Shown in pieces: positions 25,301 to 33,957 of a stretch of DNA of 64,000 nt; the first letter of the stretch is position 1, and every line of letters begins with the position of its first letter. The position numbers were made by a program, and so were the translations under genes. The notes beneath the pieces were generated by a model that was given only the letters and a program-made list of their open reading frames with translations, was not told the origin of the DNA and made no database searches. Source of the stretch: Ramlibacter sp. (GTDB lineage: Bacteria; Pseudomonadota; Gammaproteobacteria; Burkholderiales; Burkholderiaceae_C); contig JADJPY010000011.1 of NCBI GenBank assembly GCA_016713005.1, positions 248,001 to 312,000 on the forward strand. Reading direction: 5' to 3'.

Positions 25301-26635
25301 TCAGGGGTGCCGGTTGGACGGCACGTAGCGCGTCACCAGGTACACCAGCAGCAGCACTGGCAGCCCGAGCATCGCCGTGGCCACAAAGAAGTGGCTGTAG
25401 CCGAAGGCGTTGACGAAATCACCGGAGAAGCCGGCCACGATCTTGGGGGCCAGCTGCATCAGGGAGGTGAACAGGGCGTACTGCGTGGCGGAATAGCTGA
25501 TGTTCGTCAGCGAGGACAGGTACGCGATGAACGCCGCCGACGCGATGCCCGAAGACAGGTTGTCTGCGGAAACCACCAGCACGAGCGCCACGACATCGTG
25601 GCCGTGCCCTGCCAGCCAGGCGAACAGCAGGTTGGTGCCCGCCGACAGCGCTGCGCCCAGCATCAGCACGCGCAGGACACCCAGGCGCATGGACAGCACG
25701 CCACCGACAAAGGCCCCCGCCAGCGTCATGATGACGCCGTAGACCTTGGTCACGGTGGCCACCTCGTCCTTGGTGTACCCCATGTCCACGTAGAACGGGT
25801 TGGCCATGATGCCCATCACGATGTCGCTGATGCGGTACACCGCGATCAGCGAAAGGATCAGCACCGCATGAAGCCCGTGCCGGCGCAGGAAATCGGCAAA
25901 CGGTTCGACCAGCGCGCTGCGCAGCCAGTCGGCCGCATCGCGGGCCGGCGGCAGCGCGCGAGCCGCAGGCTCCGGCGAGAACAGCACGGTGAGCACGCCC
26001 ACCGCCATGGAGGCGGCCATCACCAGATAGGCCATCTGCCAGGCGCCGTGCTGGTAGTTCGCCACCGAGGCCACCTCGGCGCGTGCGGCAATCCAGAGCA
26101 CGCCGGCACCGGCCCAGATCATGGCCATGCGGTAGCCCGTCTGGTAGGTCGCGGCCAGCGCCGCCTGGCGTTCGGTGCCGGCCGACTCGATGCGGTAGGC
26201 ATCCAGCGCGATGTCCTGTGTGGAGGAGGCAAACGCCACCAGGATGGCGCACCAGGTGATGGCCGTCAGGGCGTGGCGCGGGTCTGAAAGCGCCATGCCC
26301 ACCAGTCCGGCCACGATGGTGGCCTGCGCCACCAGCAGCCAGCTGCGTCGACGCCCCAGCAGGCGCGTCAGCACAGGGATGGGCAGGCGATCCACCAGCG
26401 GTGCCCACACCCATTTGAAGCCGTAGGCCAGGCCCACCCAGCTCAGGTGCCCGATGGTGCTGCGGTCAATGCCTGCCTCGCGCAGGCGAAAACTCAGCGT
26501 GCCCAGCACCAGCAGCAGCGGCAACCCCGCCGAGAAGCCCAGCGCCAGCATGCGCAGGCTCGCCGGCTCCAGATACGCCGCCCATGCGTCGCGCCAGCGC
26601 GGTGTGGCAGGGCTGGCGGGTGTGGAATCGGTCAC
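25301..26635 (-). CDS. ampG: AmpG-like MFS permease (muropeptide transporter family)
   Basis: A 444-residue major-facilitator protein with about 12 hydrophobic segments. LALGFSAGLPLLLVLGTLSFRLREAGI near residues 31-57, GLAYGFKWVWAPLVDRLPIP and the long SSTQDIALDAYRIE motif are typical of AmpG, which imports anhydro-muropeptides for cell-wall recycling and beta-lactamase induction. Start is GTG. It is divergent from an M48 protease gene. Siderophore- or sugar-exporting relatives share the fold, so substrate is inferred from family resemblance. Confidence 0.8.
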   Translation of the reverse strand: MTDSTPASPATPRWRDAWAAYLEPASLRMLALGFSAGLPLLLVLGTLSFRLREAGIDRSTIGHLSWVGLAYGFKWVWAPLVDRLPIPVLTRLLGRRRSWLLVAQATIVAGLVGMALSDPRHALTAITWCAILVAFASSTQDIALDAYRIESAGTERQAALAATYQTGYRMAMIWAGAGVLWIAARAEVASVANYQHGAWQMAYLVMAASMAVGVLTVLFSPEPAARALPPARDAADWLRSALVEPFADFLRRHGLHAVLILSLIAVYRISDIVMGIMANPFYVDMGYTKDEVATVTKVYGVIMTLAGAFVGGVLSMRLGVLRVLMLGAALSAGTNLLFAWLAGHGHDVVALVLVVSADNLSSGIASAAFIAYLSSLTNISYSATQYALFTSLMQLAPKIVAGFSGDFVNAFGYSHFFVATAMLGLPVLLLVYLVTRYVPSNRHP

Positions 26636-26696
26636 GGTGGTGTGCAGGATGAAAGGGAAGTGTCAACGCGAGAGCGGCTGGGCCTATTATTGCGGC

Positions 26697-27530
26697 ATGT
26701 GCATGCTCTGCTTCGCCAAATCGTCCGCCTGGTCCAGCCGGCGCGGGTTTCTGCTCGCGTCGGCCGCTGCGGCCGCCACCCCGGCGCTGGCCCAGGTGGA
26801 TGTGGGCAAGCCGGAGGCCATTCGCAAGCTGGTGCCGGCCGAGGCGCTGGAGAACTCCGCTGCGCAACAGTACGCCAAGGTGATTTCTGACGCCCGCGCC
26901 AAAAATGTTTTGCGCTCCGAAGGTGACCCGCAGCTCGCGCGCCTGCACGCGATTGCGCGCAAGCTCATCCCGTTTGCGACGCAGTGGAACCCGCGCGCTG
27001 CGCAGTGGCGCTGGCAGGTCAACCTGATCGCCAGCAAGCAGATCAACGCCTGGTGCATGCCGGGCGGCAAGATTGCCTTTTACACCGGCATCCTGGACCA
27101 GCTCAAGCTGACCGACGACGAGGCCGCCATGATCATGGGCCACGAAATGGCACACGCCTTGCGCGAGCACGCCCGCGAGCGGCTCGCCAAGAGCCAGGCC
27201 ACCAACATCGGCCTGCGACTGGGCGCCCAGCTTTTGGGATTGGGCAATGCCGGCGATGCAGCGGCCAATATCGGCACCCAGCTGCTGACCCTCAAGTTCA
27301 GCCGCTCCGATGAGTCCGAGGCCGACCTGGTGGGCCTGGAGATCGCCGCGCGCGGCGCCTACCTGCCCGACGCCAGCGTCAGCCTGTGGAAGAAGATGAC
27401 CGCCGCATCGGGTGGCAGCGGAGGGCCGGCGTTCCTGTCGACGCACCCCAGCGGACCGCAGCGCATCCAGCAGCTGCAGGCCAACGTGCCCAAAGTCAAA
27501 GCCCTGTACGACAAGGCACGCCGAGTCTAG
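26697..27530 (+). CDS. M48-family zinc metalloprotease, Tat-exported
   Basis: A 277-residue peptidase. The start ATG 26697 gives MCMLCFAKSS and then a twin-arginine signal, SSRRGFLLASAAAAATPALA, suggesting export in folded form. The gluzincin zinc motif HEMAH lies in MGHEMAHALREHARERL near residue 150, with the third ligand glutamate in SESEAD-like DESEADLVG near 206. This matches periplasmic BepA/LoiP-type proteases that guard outer-membrane assembly. A TATTAT box about 13 bases before the start may be its promoter. Confidence 0.88.
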   Translation: MCMLCFAKSSAWSSRRGFLLASAAAAATPALAQVDVGKPEAIRKLVPAEALENSAAQQYAKVISDARAKNVLRSEGDPQLARLHAIARKLIPFATQWNPRAAQWRWQVNLIASKQINAWCMPGGKIAFYTGILDQLKLTDDEAAMIMGHEMAHALREHARERLAKSQATNIGLRLGAQLLGLGNAGDAAANIGTQLLTLKFSRSDESEADLVGLEIAARGAYLPDASVSLWKKMTAASGGSGGPAFLSTHPSGPQRIQQLQANVPKVKALYDKARRV

Positions 27531-27536
27531 TCCGGC

Positions 27537-28175
27537 TCAGGTCCCGCCCACATACGGGTTGCTTCGCCGCTCGCGGCCGAAGGTGCTCTCCGGTCCGTGG
27601 CCCGGGATGAACACGGTGTCGTCTCCCATCGGCCACAGACGTTGCGTGATGCTGGCAATCAGCTGCTCATGGTTGCCCTGTGGGAAGTCGGTGCGGCCGA
27701 TCGAGCCGGCAAACAGCACGTCCCCGACGAAGGCCCGACCCAGCTCCGGCGAATGGAACACCACGTGGCCCGGTGTGTGACCGGGACAGTGGCGCACGTT
27801 GAGCGTGTGCGCGCCCAGCGTCACGGTGTCGCCGTCGGCCAGCCAGCGGGTGGGGGTGAAGGCTTCGCTGTGGGGAAAGCCGAACATCGCGCCCTGTTGG
27901 GGCAGGCCATCAATCCAGAACTGGTCGCCCGGGTGCGGGCCGATGATGGGCAGTCCAAGTCTCGTGGCCAGCTCCGCGGTGCCGCCGGCATGGTCGATGT
28001 GCGCGTGCGTCATCCAGATCTGCTCCAGCGTGACACCCAGTTGCTGGCAGGTGTCCAGCAGCACATCCAGGTCGCCCCCCGGGTCGATGATCGCGCCGCG
28101 CATCGTCTGGTCGTCCCAGACGATGGAGCAGTTCTGCTGGAAAGGGGTGACGGGGACGGTCTGGTAGTGCAGCAT
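27537..28175 (-). CDS. MBL-fold metallohydrolase (glyoxalase II-like)
   Basis: A 212-residue metallo-beta-lactamase-fold hydrolase. Metal ligands are visible in THAHIDHAGG near residue 56, in CPGHTPGHVVFH near 133, in FVGDVLF near 152 and in FIPGHGPEST near 192. This short form resembles YcbL-type hydroxyacylglutathione hydrolases, which hydrolyse S-D-lactoylglutathione or similar thioesters. It starts in a TGATG overlap with xth, so the two are co-translated. Substrate unproven. Confidence 0.88.
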   Translation of the reverse strand: MLHYQTVPVTPFQQNCSIVWDDQTMRGAIIDPGGDLDVLLDTCQQLGVTLEQIWMTHAHIDHAGGTAELATRLGLPIIGPHPGDQFWIDGLPQQGAMFGFPHSEAFTPTRWLADGDTVTLGAHTLNVRHCPGHTPGHVVFHSPELGRAFVGDVLFAGSIGRTDFPQGNHEQLIASITQRLWPMGDDTVFIPGHGPESTFGRERRSNPYVGGT

Positions 28176-28978
28176 CAGAGGCTCATCTCGTAGTCGATGG
28201 TGATGGGCGCGTGGTCCGAGAACTTCTCGGCCTTGTAGATCGCCTCGCGCCGGGCCAGGGCAGCCAGCGCTGGCGTGGCCAGGTGGTAGTCCAGCCGCCA
28301 GCCCACGTTGTTGGTGTAGGCCTGTCCGCGGTTGCTCCACCAGGTGTAGGCGGTGTCGGTGGCGGTGGGTTGCAGCTGGCGGTAGACGTCCACCAGCCCG
28401 GTGTGGTCCAGCAGGTGGGTCATCCAGGCGCGCTCTTCCGGCAGGAACCCGCTGTTCTTCTGGTTGCTGCGCCAGTTCTTCAGGTCCTGTTCCTTGTGCG
28501 CGATGTTGACGTCGCCGCACAGGATGAACTCGCGCTTCTTCTTCAGTGCGCGCAGGTGCGGCTCGAAGCCGGCCAGAAAGCGGAACTTGGCCTGCTGGCG
28601 CTCCTCCCCCGACGACCCGCTGGGAAAGTACGCGCTGATCAATGAGAGTTTGCGCCCGGGCCGGTCAAACCGGAGCTCCACATAGCGTCCCTCTGCGTCA
28701 AATTCGGGCGAGCCCCAGCCGACCACGACATCGCTGGGCTCGTGTCGCGTGTAGACGGCCACGCCGGAATAGCCTTTTTTCTCGGCAAAGTGGAAATGGC
28801 CGCGCAGGCCTGCCAGTTCCTCGAAGCGTCCGCTCACATCCGGCGCCTGTGCCTTGACTTCCTGCACGCAAATACAATCCGGCTCATGCTTGGCGAGCCA
28901 GTTTTCCACCCCCTTGCTGGTGGCGGAACGGATGCCGTTGAGGTTGAGGCTGGTCAGTTTGAACAAGGAAATCCCCAT
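28175..28978 (-). CDS. xth: Exodeoxyribonuclease III
   Basis: A 267-residue EEP-superfamily AP endonuclease/3'-exonuclease for base-excision repair. Catalytic motifs are LTSLNLNGIRSA near 8-19, VQEVKAQ near 38, GDVNIAHKEQDLKNW near 155, and the closing FSDHAPITID near 254. The chosen ATG (28978) overlaps the divergent pyrE ATG by two bases. A TTG four codons in (28966, just before FKLTSLNLNG) would avoid that and is a real alternative. Confidence 0.9.
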   Translation of the reverse strand: MGISLFKLTSLNLNGIRSATSKGVENWLAKHEPDCICVQEVKAQAPDVSGRFEELAGLRGHFHFAEKKGYSGVAVYTRHEPSDVVVGWGSPEFDAEGRYVELRFDRPGRKLSLISAYFPSGSSGEERQQAKFRFLAGFEPHLRALKKKREFILCGDVNIAHKEQDLKNWRSNQKNSGFLPEERAWMTHLLDHTGLVDVYRQLQPTATDTAYTWWSNRGQAYTNNVGWRLDYHLATPALAALARREAIYKAEKFSDHAPITIDYEMSL

Positions 28979-29657
28979 GTCGGTTGATGCGGAGCTGGAC
29001 GGGCTGGCCCAGGACTTTGTGCAATTCTCGGTCGACTCAGGCGTGTTGCGCTTTGGCGAGTTCAAGACCAAGGCGGGGCGGCTCAGCCCCTATTTCTTCA
29101 ATGCCGGCCTGTTTGACGATGGAGCCAAGCTCGGGCGTCTTGCGGAATTCTATGCACGGCGCATCCTGGCCAGCGGCATCGCGTTTGACATGCTCTTCGG
29201 GCCCGCCTACAAGGGCATTCCCCTGGTGGCTGCCGTCGCCGTCGAGCTGGCGCGGCTCGGTCGCAATGTTCCATTTGCCTACAACCGCAAGGAGGCCAAG
29301 GACCATGGTGAGGGCGGGACCCTGGTCGGCGCCCCGGTCCAGGGCCGGGTGCTGATCGTGGACGACGTGATGTCTGCGGGCACGGCCGCGCGAGAATCCA
29401 TTGCCATCATCCGGGCGGCTGGCGCCACCCCGCATGCGGTGGCGATTGCGCTGGACCGGCAGGAAAAAGCCACCGAAAACGGTGCCGACGTCGACTACAG
29501 CGCCGTGCAATATGTCCGCGAGCAGCTTGGTCTTCAGGTATGCGCGATTGCACGGCTTTCGGATTTGCTTCAGTATCTGGAATCCGCTGGCGGCGCGGAA
29601 CTGGGTGCGCACCATGCGCGCGTCGCCACGTACCGTGCCCGCTACGGCGCGGGTTGA
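28977..29657 (+). CDS. pyrE: Orotate phosphoribosyltransferase PyrE
   Basis: A 226-residue type I phosphoribosyltransferase making orotidine monophosphate from orotate and PRPP in pyrimidine synthesis. It has FGEFKTKAGRLSPYFFNAG near residues 22-40, FGPAYKGIPL near 79, YNRKEAKDHGEGG near 102, and the PRPP loop VLIVDDVMSAGTA near 124. ATG 28977 is preceded by AAGGAAAT. Its promoter must lie within the divergent xth gene. Confidence 0.94.
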   Translation: MSVDAELDGLAQDFVQFSVDSGVLRFGEFKTKAGRLSPYFFNAGLFDDGAKLGRLAEFYARRILASGIAFDMLFGPAYKGIPLVAAVAVELARLGRNVPFAYNRKEAKDHGEGGTLVGAPVQGRVLIVDDVMSAGTAARESIAIIRAAGATPHAVAIALDRQEKATENGADVDYSAVQYVREQLGLQVCAIARLSDLLQYLESAGGAELGAHHARVATYRARYGAG

Positions 29658-29668
29658 GAAAGGGCTGT

Positions 29669-30328
29669 GTGATCAGGACCAGTACTGTCGTCTCGGGATT
29701 GCTTTTCGCCGGCCTTGTGGGCCAGGCGGCAGCGCAGGGCATCTTTACCTGCGTGGACAAGCAGGGCCGCCGGTTGACCTCGGACCGGCCGATTGCAGAT
29801 TGCGTGGACCGTGAGCAAAAGCAGCTCAACCCCAGTGGCACCGTCAAGCAGAAGATCGGCCCCAACCTGACCGCGGCCGAGCGGGCTGCGGCCGAGGAGC
29901 GTGAGCGCGTGGCCGCTGAAGAGCAGGCCCGGCTGGCCGAGGAGAAGCGCCGCGACCGTGTGCTGCTTGCCCGCTACCCCAACAAGGAGGCGCACGACCG
30001 CGAGCGCGCCGATTCCCTGCTGCAGGTGGACCAGGTCATTGCCGCGGCCCGTCGCCGCATGGTGGAGCTGGGCCAGCAACGCAAGGCCATTGACACCGAA
30101 TTCGAGTTCTACAAGAAGGATCCGTCCCGTGCACCGGCGCTGCTGCGCCGGCAGATTGATGACAACGAGCAGAGCCTTGCGGTGCAAAAGCGCTTCATCG
30201 TTGACCAGGAGTCGGAAAAAGACCGCGTCAACCGGCGTTTTGACGAAGAACTGGGCAAGCTTCGCCAGCTGTGGGCCATCCAGGGCGCCGGAGTGCAGCC
30301 CCAGGGGGCGGCTTCAGGCAAGAAATAG
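29669..30328 (+). CDS. DUF4124-type exported coiled-coil protein
   Basis: A 219-residue protein starting at GTG 29669 with a GAGAAAGGG ribosome-binding site, 11 bases after pyrE. It has a signal peptide (TSTVVSGLLFAGLVGQAAAQ), then a DUF4124-like segment IFTCVDKQGRRLTSDRPIADC with two cysteines, then long Glu/Arg/Ala-rich helices (AERAAAEERERVAAEEQ) likely to form a coiled coil, and a Gly/Ser tail. Probably periplasmic. Function unknown. Confidence 0.8.
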   Translation: MIRTSTVVSGLLFAGLVGQAAAQGIFTCVDKQGRRLTSDRPIADCVDREQKQLNPSGTVKQKIGPNLTAAERAAAEERERVAAEEQARLAEEKRRDRVLLARYPNKEAHDRERADSLLQVDQVIAAARRRMVELGQQRKAIDTEFEFYKKDPSRAPALLRRQIDDNEQSLAVQKRFIVDQESEKDRVNRRFDEELGKLRQLWAIQGAGVQPQGAASGKK

Positions 30329-30377
30329 GCCTCCAGCCCCCGCCGGATATGGATGAACCGCTATAAAAACAATAGCA
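30322..30377 (+). repeat. Family B dispersed repeat, copy 4
   Basis: Lies between the convergent DUF4124 gene and gatB: ggcctccagcccccgccgga followed by tatggatgaaccgctataaaaa and caatagc. The terminal GCTAT/ATAGC can pair. The first bases overlap the DUF4124 stop. Confidence 0.8.
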
Positions 30378-30384
30378 ATCCTGC

Positions 30385-31830
30385 CTACTGAAGTTTCTTG
30401 CGCAGCAGCTCGCTGACCTGCTGCGGGTTGCCCTTGCCCTTGGTCGCCTTCATCGCCTGGCCAACCAGCGCGTTGAAGGCCTTGTCCTTGCCGGCCTTGA
30501 ACTGGGCCACGTTGTCCGGGTTGGCCGCAATGATGTCGTCGATGATCTTTTCCAGCGCACCGCTGTCGTTCATCTGCTTCAGGCCCTTGGCTTCGATCAC
30601 GGCGTCCACGTCGCTTGCATCGCCCGACCACAGCGCATCAAACACCTGGCGCGCCGCATTGTTGGACACCGTGTCGTCGGCGATGCGCGCGATCAGTGCT
30701 GCGAGCTGAGCGGGGCCGACCGGTGCCGCTCCAATGCCGATGTCCTGCGCATTCAAGCGGCGCGACACTTCGCCCATCACCCAGTTGCTGGCCAGCTTGG
30801 GCTGGCCGCTGGCTTTGGCCGTCGCCTCGAAGTAGGCCGCCATGGCCTTGCTCTGCGTGAGCGTTGTCGCGTCGTATTCGGGCAGGCCGTAGTCCGCGAC
30901 AAAGCGTGCCGCCATCACGCGCGGCAGCTCGGCCATCTCGCTGCGCACCCGCTCCACCCAATCGGGGGCAATCACCAGCGGCGGCAGGTCGGGGTCGGGG
31001 AAGTACCGGTAGTCGGCCGCGTCTTCCTTGGTCCGCATGGCGCGGGTTTCACCGGTGTCGGGGTCGAACAGCACGGTGGCTTGCTGGATCGCGTGGCCGT
31101 CTTCGATCTGTTCGATCTGCCAGCGGATTTCAAAGTCAATCGCCTGCTGCATGAACTTGAAGCTGTTCAGGTTCTTGATCTCGCGGCGGGTGCCCAGCGG
31201 CGCGCCGGGCCTGCGCACCGAGACATTGGCGTCGCAGCGGAAGCTTCCCTCCTGCATGTTGCCGTCGCAGATGCCGATCCAGGTGACGATCTTGTGCAGC
31301 TCTTTCGCGTAGGCCACGGCCTCGTCGGACGAGCGCATGTCGGGCTCGGTCACGATCTCCAGCAGCGGCGTGCCGGCGCGGTTCAGGTCAATGCCGCTTT
31401 GGCCAACGAAGTCCTCGTGCAGCGACTTGCCGGCGTCTTCCTCCAGGTGGGCGCGCACCAGGCGCACGCTTTTCTTCTCTTCCCCGAGCAGGAACTCGAC
31501 CGAGCCACCCTGCACCACCGGAATTTCAAACTGGCTGATCTGGTAGCCCTTGGGCAAGTCCGGGTAGAAGTAGTTCTTGCGCGCAAAAACGCTGCGCGGC
31601 GCGATGGTCGCGTTGACCGCCAGGCCGAACTCGATGGCGCGTTCGACCGCGCCTCGGTTCATCACCGGCAGCGTGCCGGGCAGCGCCAGGTCCACCGCGC
31701 AGGCCTGCGTGTTGGGCTCGGCACCAAAGGCCGTGGCGGCGCGGCTGAATATCTTGCTTTGAGTGGACAGCTGGGCGTGCGTCTCGAAGCCGATGACGAC
31801 TTCATAGCCCTGGATCAATTTGGTTGTCAT
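30385..31830 (-). CDS. gatB: Asp-tRNA(Asn)/Glu-tRNA(Gln) amidotransferase subunit GatB
   Basis: A 481-residue subunit that binds and phosphorylates the mischarged aminoacyl end for the GatCAB complex. It begins MTTKLIQGYEVVIGFETHAQL and has the family's GLEVHVQL-type region, RAGTPLLEIVTEPDMRS near 170, NVSVRRPG near 210 and the YqeY-like C-terminal domain. The track's upstream extension to 32046 is antisense to gatA and a repeat. gatA lies upstream, with a family A repeat between. Confidence 0.96.
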   Translation of the reverse strand: MTTKLIQGYEVVIGFETHAQLSTQSKIFSRAATAFGAEPNTQACAVDLALPGTLPVMNRGAVERAIEFGLAVNATIAPRSVFARKNYFYPDLPKGYQISQFEIPVVQGGSVEFLLGEEKKSVRLVRAHLEEDAGKSLHEDFVGQSGIDLNRAGTPLLEIVTEPDMRSSDEAVAYAKELHKIVTWIGICDGNMQEGSFRCDANVSVRRPGAPLGTRREIKNLNSFKFMQQAIDFEIRWQIEQIEDGHAIQQATVLFDPDTGETRAMRTKEDAADYRYFPDPDLPPLVIAPDWVERVRSEMAELPRVMAARFVADYGLPEYDATTLTQSKAMAAYFEATAKASGQPKLASNWVMGEVSRRLNAQDIGIGAAPVGPAQLAALIARIADDTVSNNAARQVFDALWSGDASDVDAVIEAKGLKQMNDSGALEKIIDDIIAANPDNVAQFKAGKDKAFNALVGQAMKATKGKGNPQQVSELLRKKLQ

Positions 31831-31834
31831 GAAG

Positions 31835-31912
31835 GGACTCCCGCAGGGCCGCCCCAAGGGAGGCCAGCCACCATGGGGGGCAGCGAGTACACGAAGTGAG
31901 GAGCGTGGGGGC
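31835..31912 (-). repeat. Family A intercistronic repeat, copy 2 (gatA-gatB)
   Basis: On the minus strand it begins at the gatA TGA stop, continuing GCCCCCACGC, CACTTCGTG, a C-run/G-run hairpin, and a stem of eight pairs with one mismatch (31858-31865 with 31835-31842). The loop (31843-31857) keeps the ccaagg-flanked core TTGGGGCGGCCC on the minus strand. It ends four bases before the gatB start codon. Confidence 0.85.
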
Positions 31913-33427
31913 TCACAACACGCCCTCCGGAGCGCGGAGGTGAAAGTCGGTGGCCTGCTGCAGCCGGTGCGCGGCATTGAGCAGGCGCGATTCCTGGAAG
32001 TAGTTGCCGATAAGTTGCAGGCCCACTGGCATGCCGCCTTCACCAAAGCCGGCCGGCACGCTCATGCCCGGCAGGCCGGCGAGCGACGCAGGCAGCGTGA
32101 AGATGTCGGCCAGATAGTCGGCCAGCGGGTCGTTGCCGTGTTCGCCCATCTTCCAGGCCACGGTGGGCGCCACCGGACCGGCGATCACATCGCACACCTT
32201 GAAGGCCTGCTGGAAGTCGTCGGCAATCATGCGGCGGATCTTCTGCGCCTGCAGGTAGTAGGCGTCGTAGTAGCCGTGGCTCAGCACATAAGTGCCGATC
32301 ATGATCCGGCGCTGGACCTCGTCACCAAAGCCTTCGGCGCGGGTGCGCCGGTACATCTGCTCCAGCGCGCTGAGCTTGGACGCCGGGTCGATGAAATCCT
32401 TCGCGCGGTGACCGAACTTCACGCCGTCAAAACGGCTCAGGTTGGAGCTGGCCTCCGCGGGCGCGATGATGTAGTACACCGGGATCGACAGTTCGGTGCG
32501 CGGCAGCGAGATCGGTACCAGCTTCGCGCCCAGTTTTTCGTACTGCTTCAACGCCCCGTCCACTGCGGCACGCACATCCGCTGAGAGGCCTTCGCCGAAG
32601 AATTCCTTCGGGATGCCGATGCGCAGGCCTTCGACCAGATCATTCAGCGAACGCGAAAAATCCTCAGCAGGCATGTCCAGCGAGGTTGAGTCGCGGTCGG
32701 CATCCGGCCCGCACATGGCGCTGAGCAGCAGCGCACAGTCCTCCGCGCTGCGGGCCATCGGCCCTGCCTGGTCCAGGCTGGATGCGAAGGCGATCATGCC
32801 GTAGCGCGACGCACGGCCGTAGGTGGGCTTGATGCCGGTGATGCCGCAGAAGCTGGCGGGTTGGCGGATCGAGCCGCCGGTGTCGGTGCCCGTCACGGCC
32901 GGCGCCAGGCGTGCTGCCACCGCCACCGCACTGCCGCCCGAGGAGCCGCCCGGGATGCGCGATGCATCCCAGGGGTTGCGCACCGGCGCGAAGGCGGAGT
33001 TTTCGTTCGATGAGCCCATCGCGAACTCGTCGCAATTGAGTTTGCCCAGTGTCACCGCGCCAGCGCCGGGCGCGCCCCCTGGCACGCCTGGCCCGAGTCG
33101 GGCCACAACGGTGGCGTCAAACGGCGAGCGGTAGCCCGCCAGCATCTTCGAGCCGGCGGTGCTGGCGAAGTCTTTCGTGACAAAAATGTCCTTGTGCGCA
33201 ATCGGCACGCCCAGCAGGGCAGCCGTGTCCCCCGCTGCGATGCGCCTGTCCGCGGCGCGCGCCTGCTCCAGCGTCACGTCCTCGTCGGTGGCCAGGAAAG
33301 CCCCCAGCGCGTCGTGCGCCTTCATGCGCAACAGGAAATGCTGTGCGGCCTCCACGGCCGACACCTCGCGGGCCCGCAGCTTCGCGGCGATCCTTGCCAC
33401 GCCCAGGTCATGCAGTGCGTCGCTCAT
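31913..33427 (-). CDS. gatA: Asp-tRNA(Asn)/Glu-tRNA(Gln) amidotransferase subunit GatA
   Basis: A 504-residue amidase-signature protein that releases ammonia from glutamine for transamidation. The catalytic triad is visible: lysine in GVPIAHKDIF near 77, cis-serine in GGSSGGSAVAVAA near 155, and nucleophile serine in DTGGSIRQPASFCG near 178. gatC ends three bases upstream. Presence of GatCAB implies charging of Gln-tRNA and/or Asn-tRNA by transamidation. Confidence 0.97.
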   Translation of the reverse strand: MSDALHDLGVARIAAKLRAREVSAVEAAQHFLLRMKAHDALGAFLATDEDVTLEQARAADRRIAAGDTAALLGVPIAHKDIFVTKDFASTAGSKMLAGYRSPFDATVVARLGPGVPGGAPGAGAVTLGKLNCDEFAMGSSNENSAFAPVRNPWDASRIPGGSSGGSAVAVAARLAPAVTGTDTGGSIRQPASFCGITGIKPTYGRASRYGMIAFASSLDQAGPMARSAEDCALLLSAMCGPDADRDSTSLDMPAEDFSRSLNDLVEGLRIGIPKEFFGEGLSADVRAAVDGALKQYEKLGAKLVPISLPRTELSIPVYYIIAPAEASSNLSRFDGVKFGHRAKDFIDPASKLSALEQMYRRTRAEGFGDEVQRRIMIGTYVLSHGYYDAYYLQAQKIRRMIADDFQQAFKVCDVIAGPVAPTVAWKMGEHGNDPLADYLADIFTLPASLAGLPGMSVPAGFGEGGMPVGLQLIGNYFQESRLLNAAHRLQQATDFHLRAPEGVL

Positions 33428-33430
33428 GGC

Positions 33431-33730
33431 TTACTCGATGACTTTGGGCACAAGAAACAGGCCGCGCTCCACCGCAGGCGCGCTGCGCTGGTTGGCTTCG
33501 CGCTGATCCGGTTCGCTCACCTGGTCTTCACGCAGGCGCAGGGCCACCTCCTGGATCGCCGCCACCGGATGGGCCAGCGGCTCGATGCCGGAGGTGTCCA
33601 CCGCGCGCATCTGCTCGACGATGTCGAAAAAGCCGTTGATCTGGCCCAGCAGTCGTTCACGGTGGGCCATGGGCAGTTCCAGCCGGGCCAGGCTGGCAAT
33701 GCGCTCGATGTCGGGGAGAGTCAGGGACAT
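33431..33730 (-). CDS. gatC: Asp-tRNA(Asn)/Glu-tRNA(Gln) amidotransferase subunit GatC
   Basis: A 99-residue helical stabilising subunit of GatCAB. It has the usual start MSLTLPDIERIASLARLELP, then FFDIVEQMRAVDTSGIEPLAHP near residues 35-56 and a C-terminal PAVERGLFLVPKVIE. It is the first gene of gatCAB and is divergent from mreB. Confidence 0.95.
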   Translation of the reverse strand: MSLTLPDIERIASLARLELPMAHRERLLGQINGFFDIVEQMRAVDTSGIEPLAHPVAAIQEVALRLREDQVSEPDQREANQRSAPAVERGLFLVPKVIE

Positions 33731-33957
33731 GGGGCAAACACAGAAGGTCGAAACCGGTTGTAAAGGCCTCTTTTCAGGGGCGGCCGGCCAAGTTATTCAC
33801 AGGGGATGGGGTATTATCCCGCCTTTGGTGCGGCTGCTGCGAAAAGCGCGTTATTTCACAGGAAAAGCCCCCCGAAAACACGCCATTGCCCCTGTTTTGA
33901 CCTGAAGTGACATGGTGACCGTCTGCCGAAGTGCTGGCGGCACCCGAGAGGACTGTG
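33731..33957. promoter_or_regulatory. Divergent promoter region gatC / mreB
   Basis: This 227-base gap must carry both promoters. An AT-richer patch has gttattcac at 33792-33800 and TATTAT at 33812-33817 (plus), whose complement reads GATAATAC on the minus strand and can act as -10 for gatC. Exact -35 boxes are uncertain. Confidence 0.4.

Noticed and set aside
25301..26635. Operon between the acyl-CoA ligase and the AmpG-like permease
   Set aside because: They are convergent, so they cannot share a transcript.
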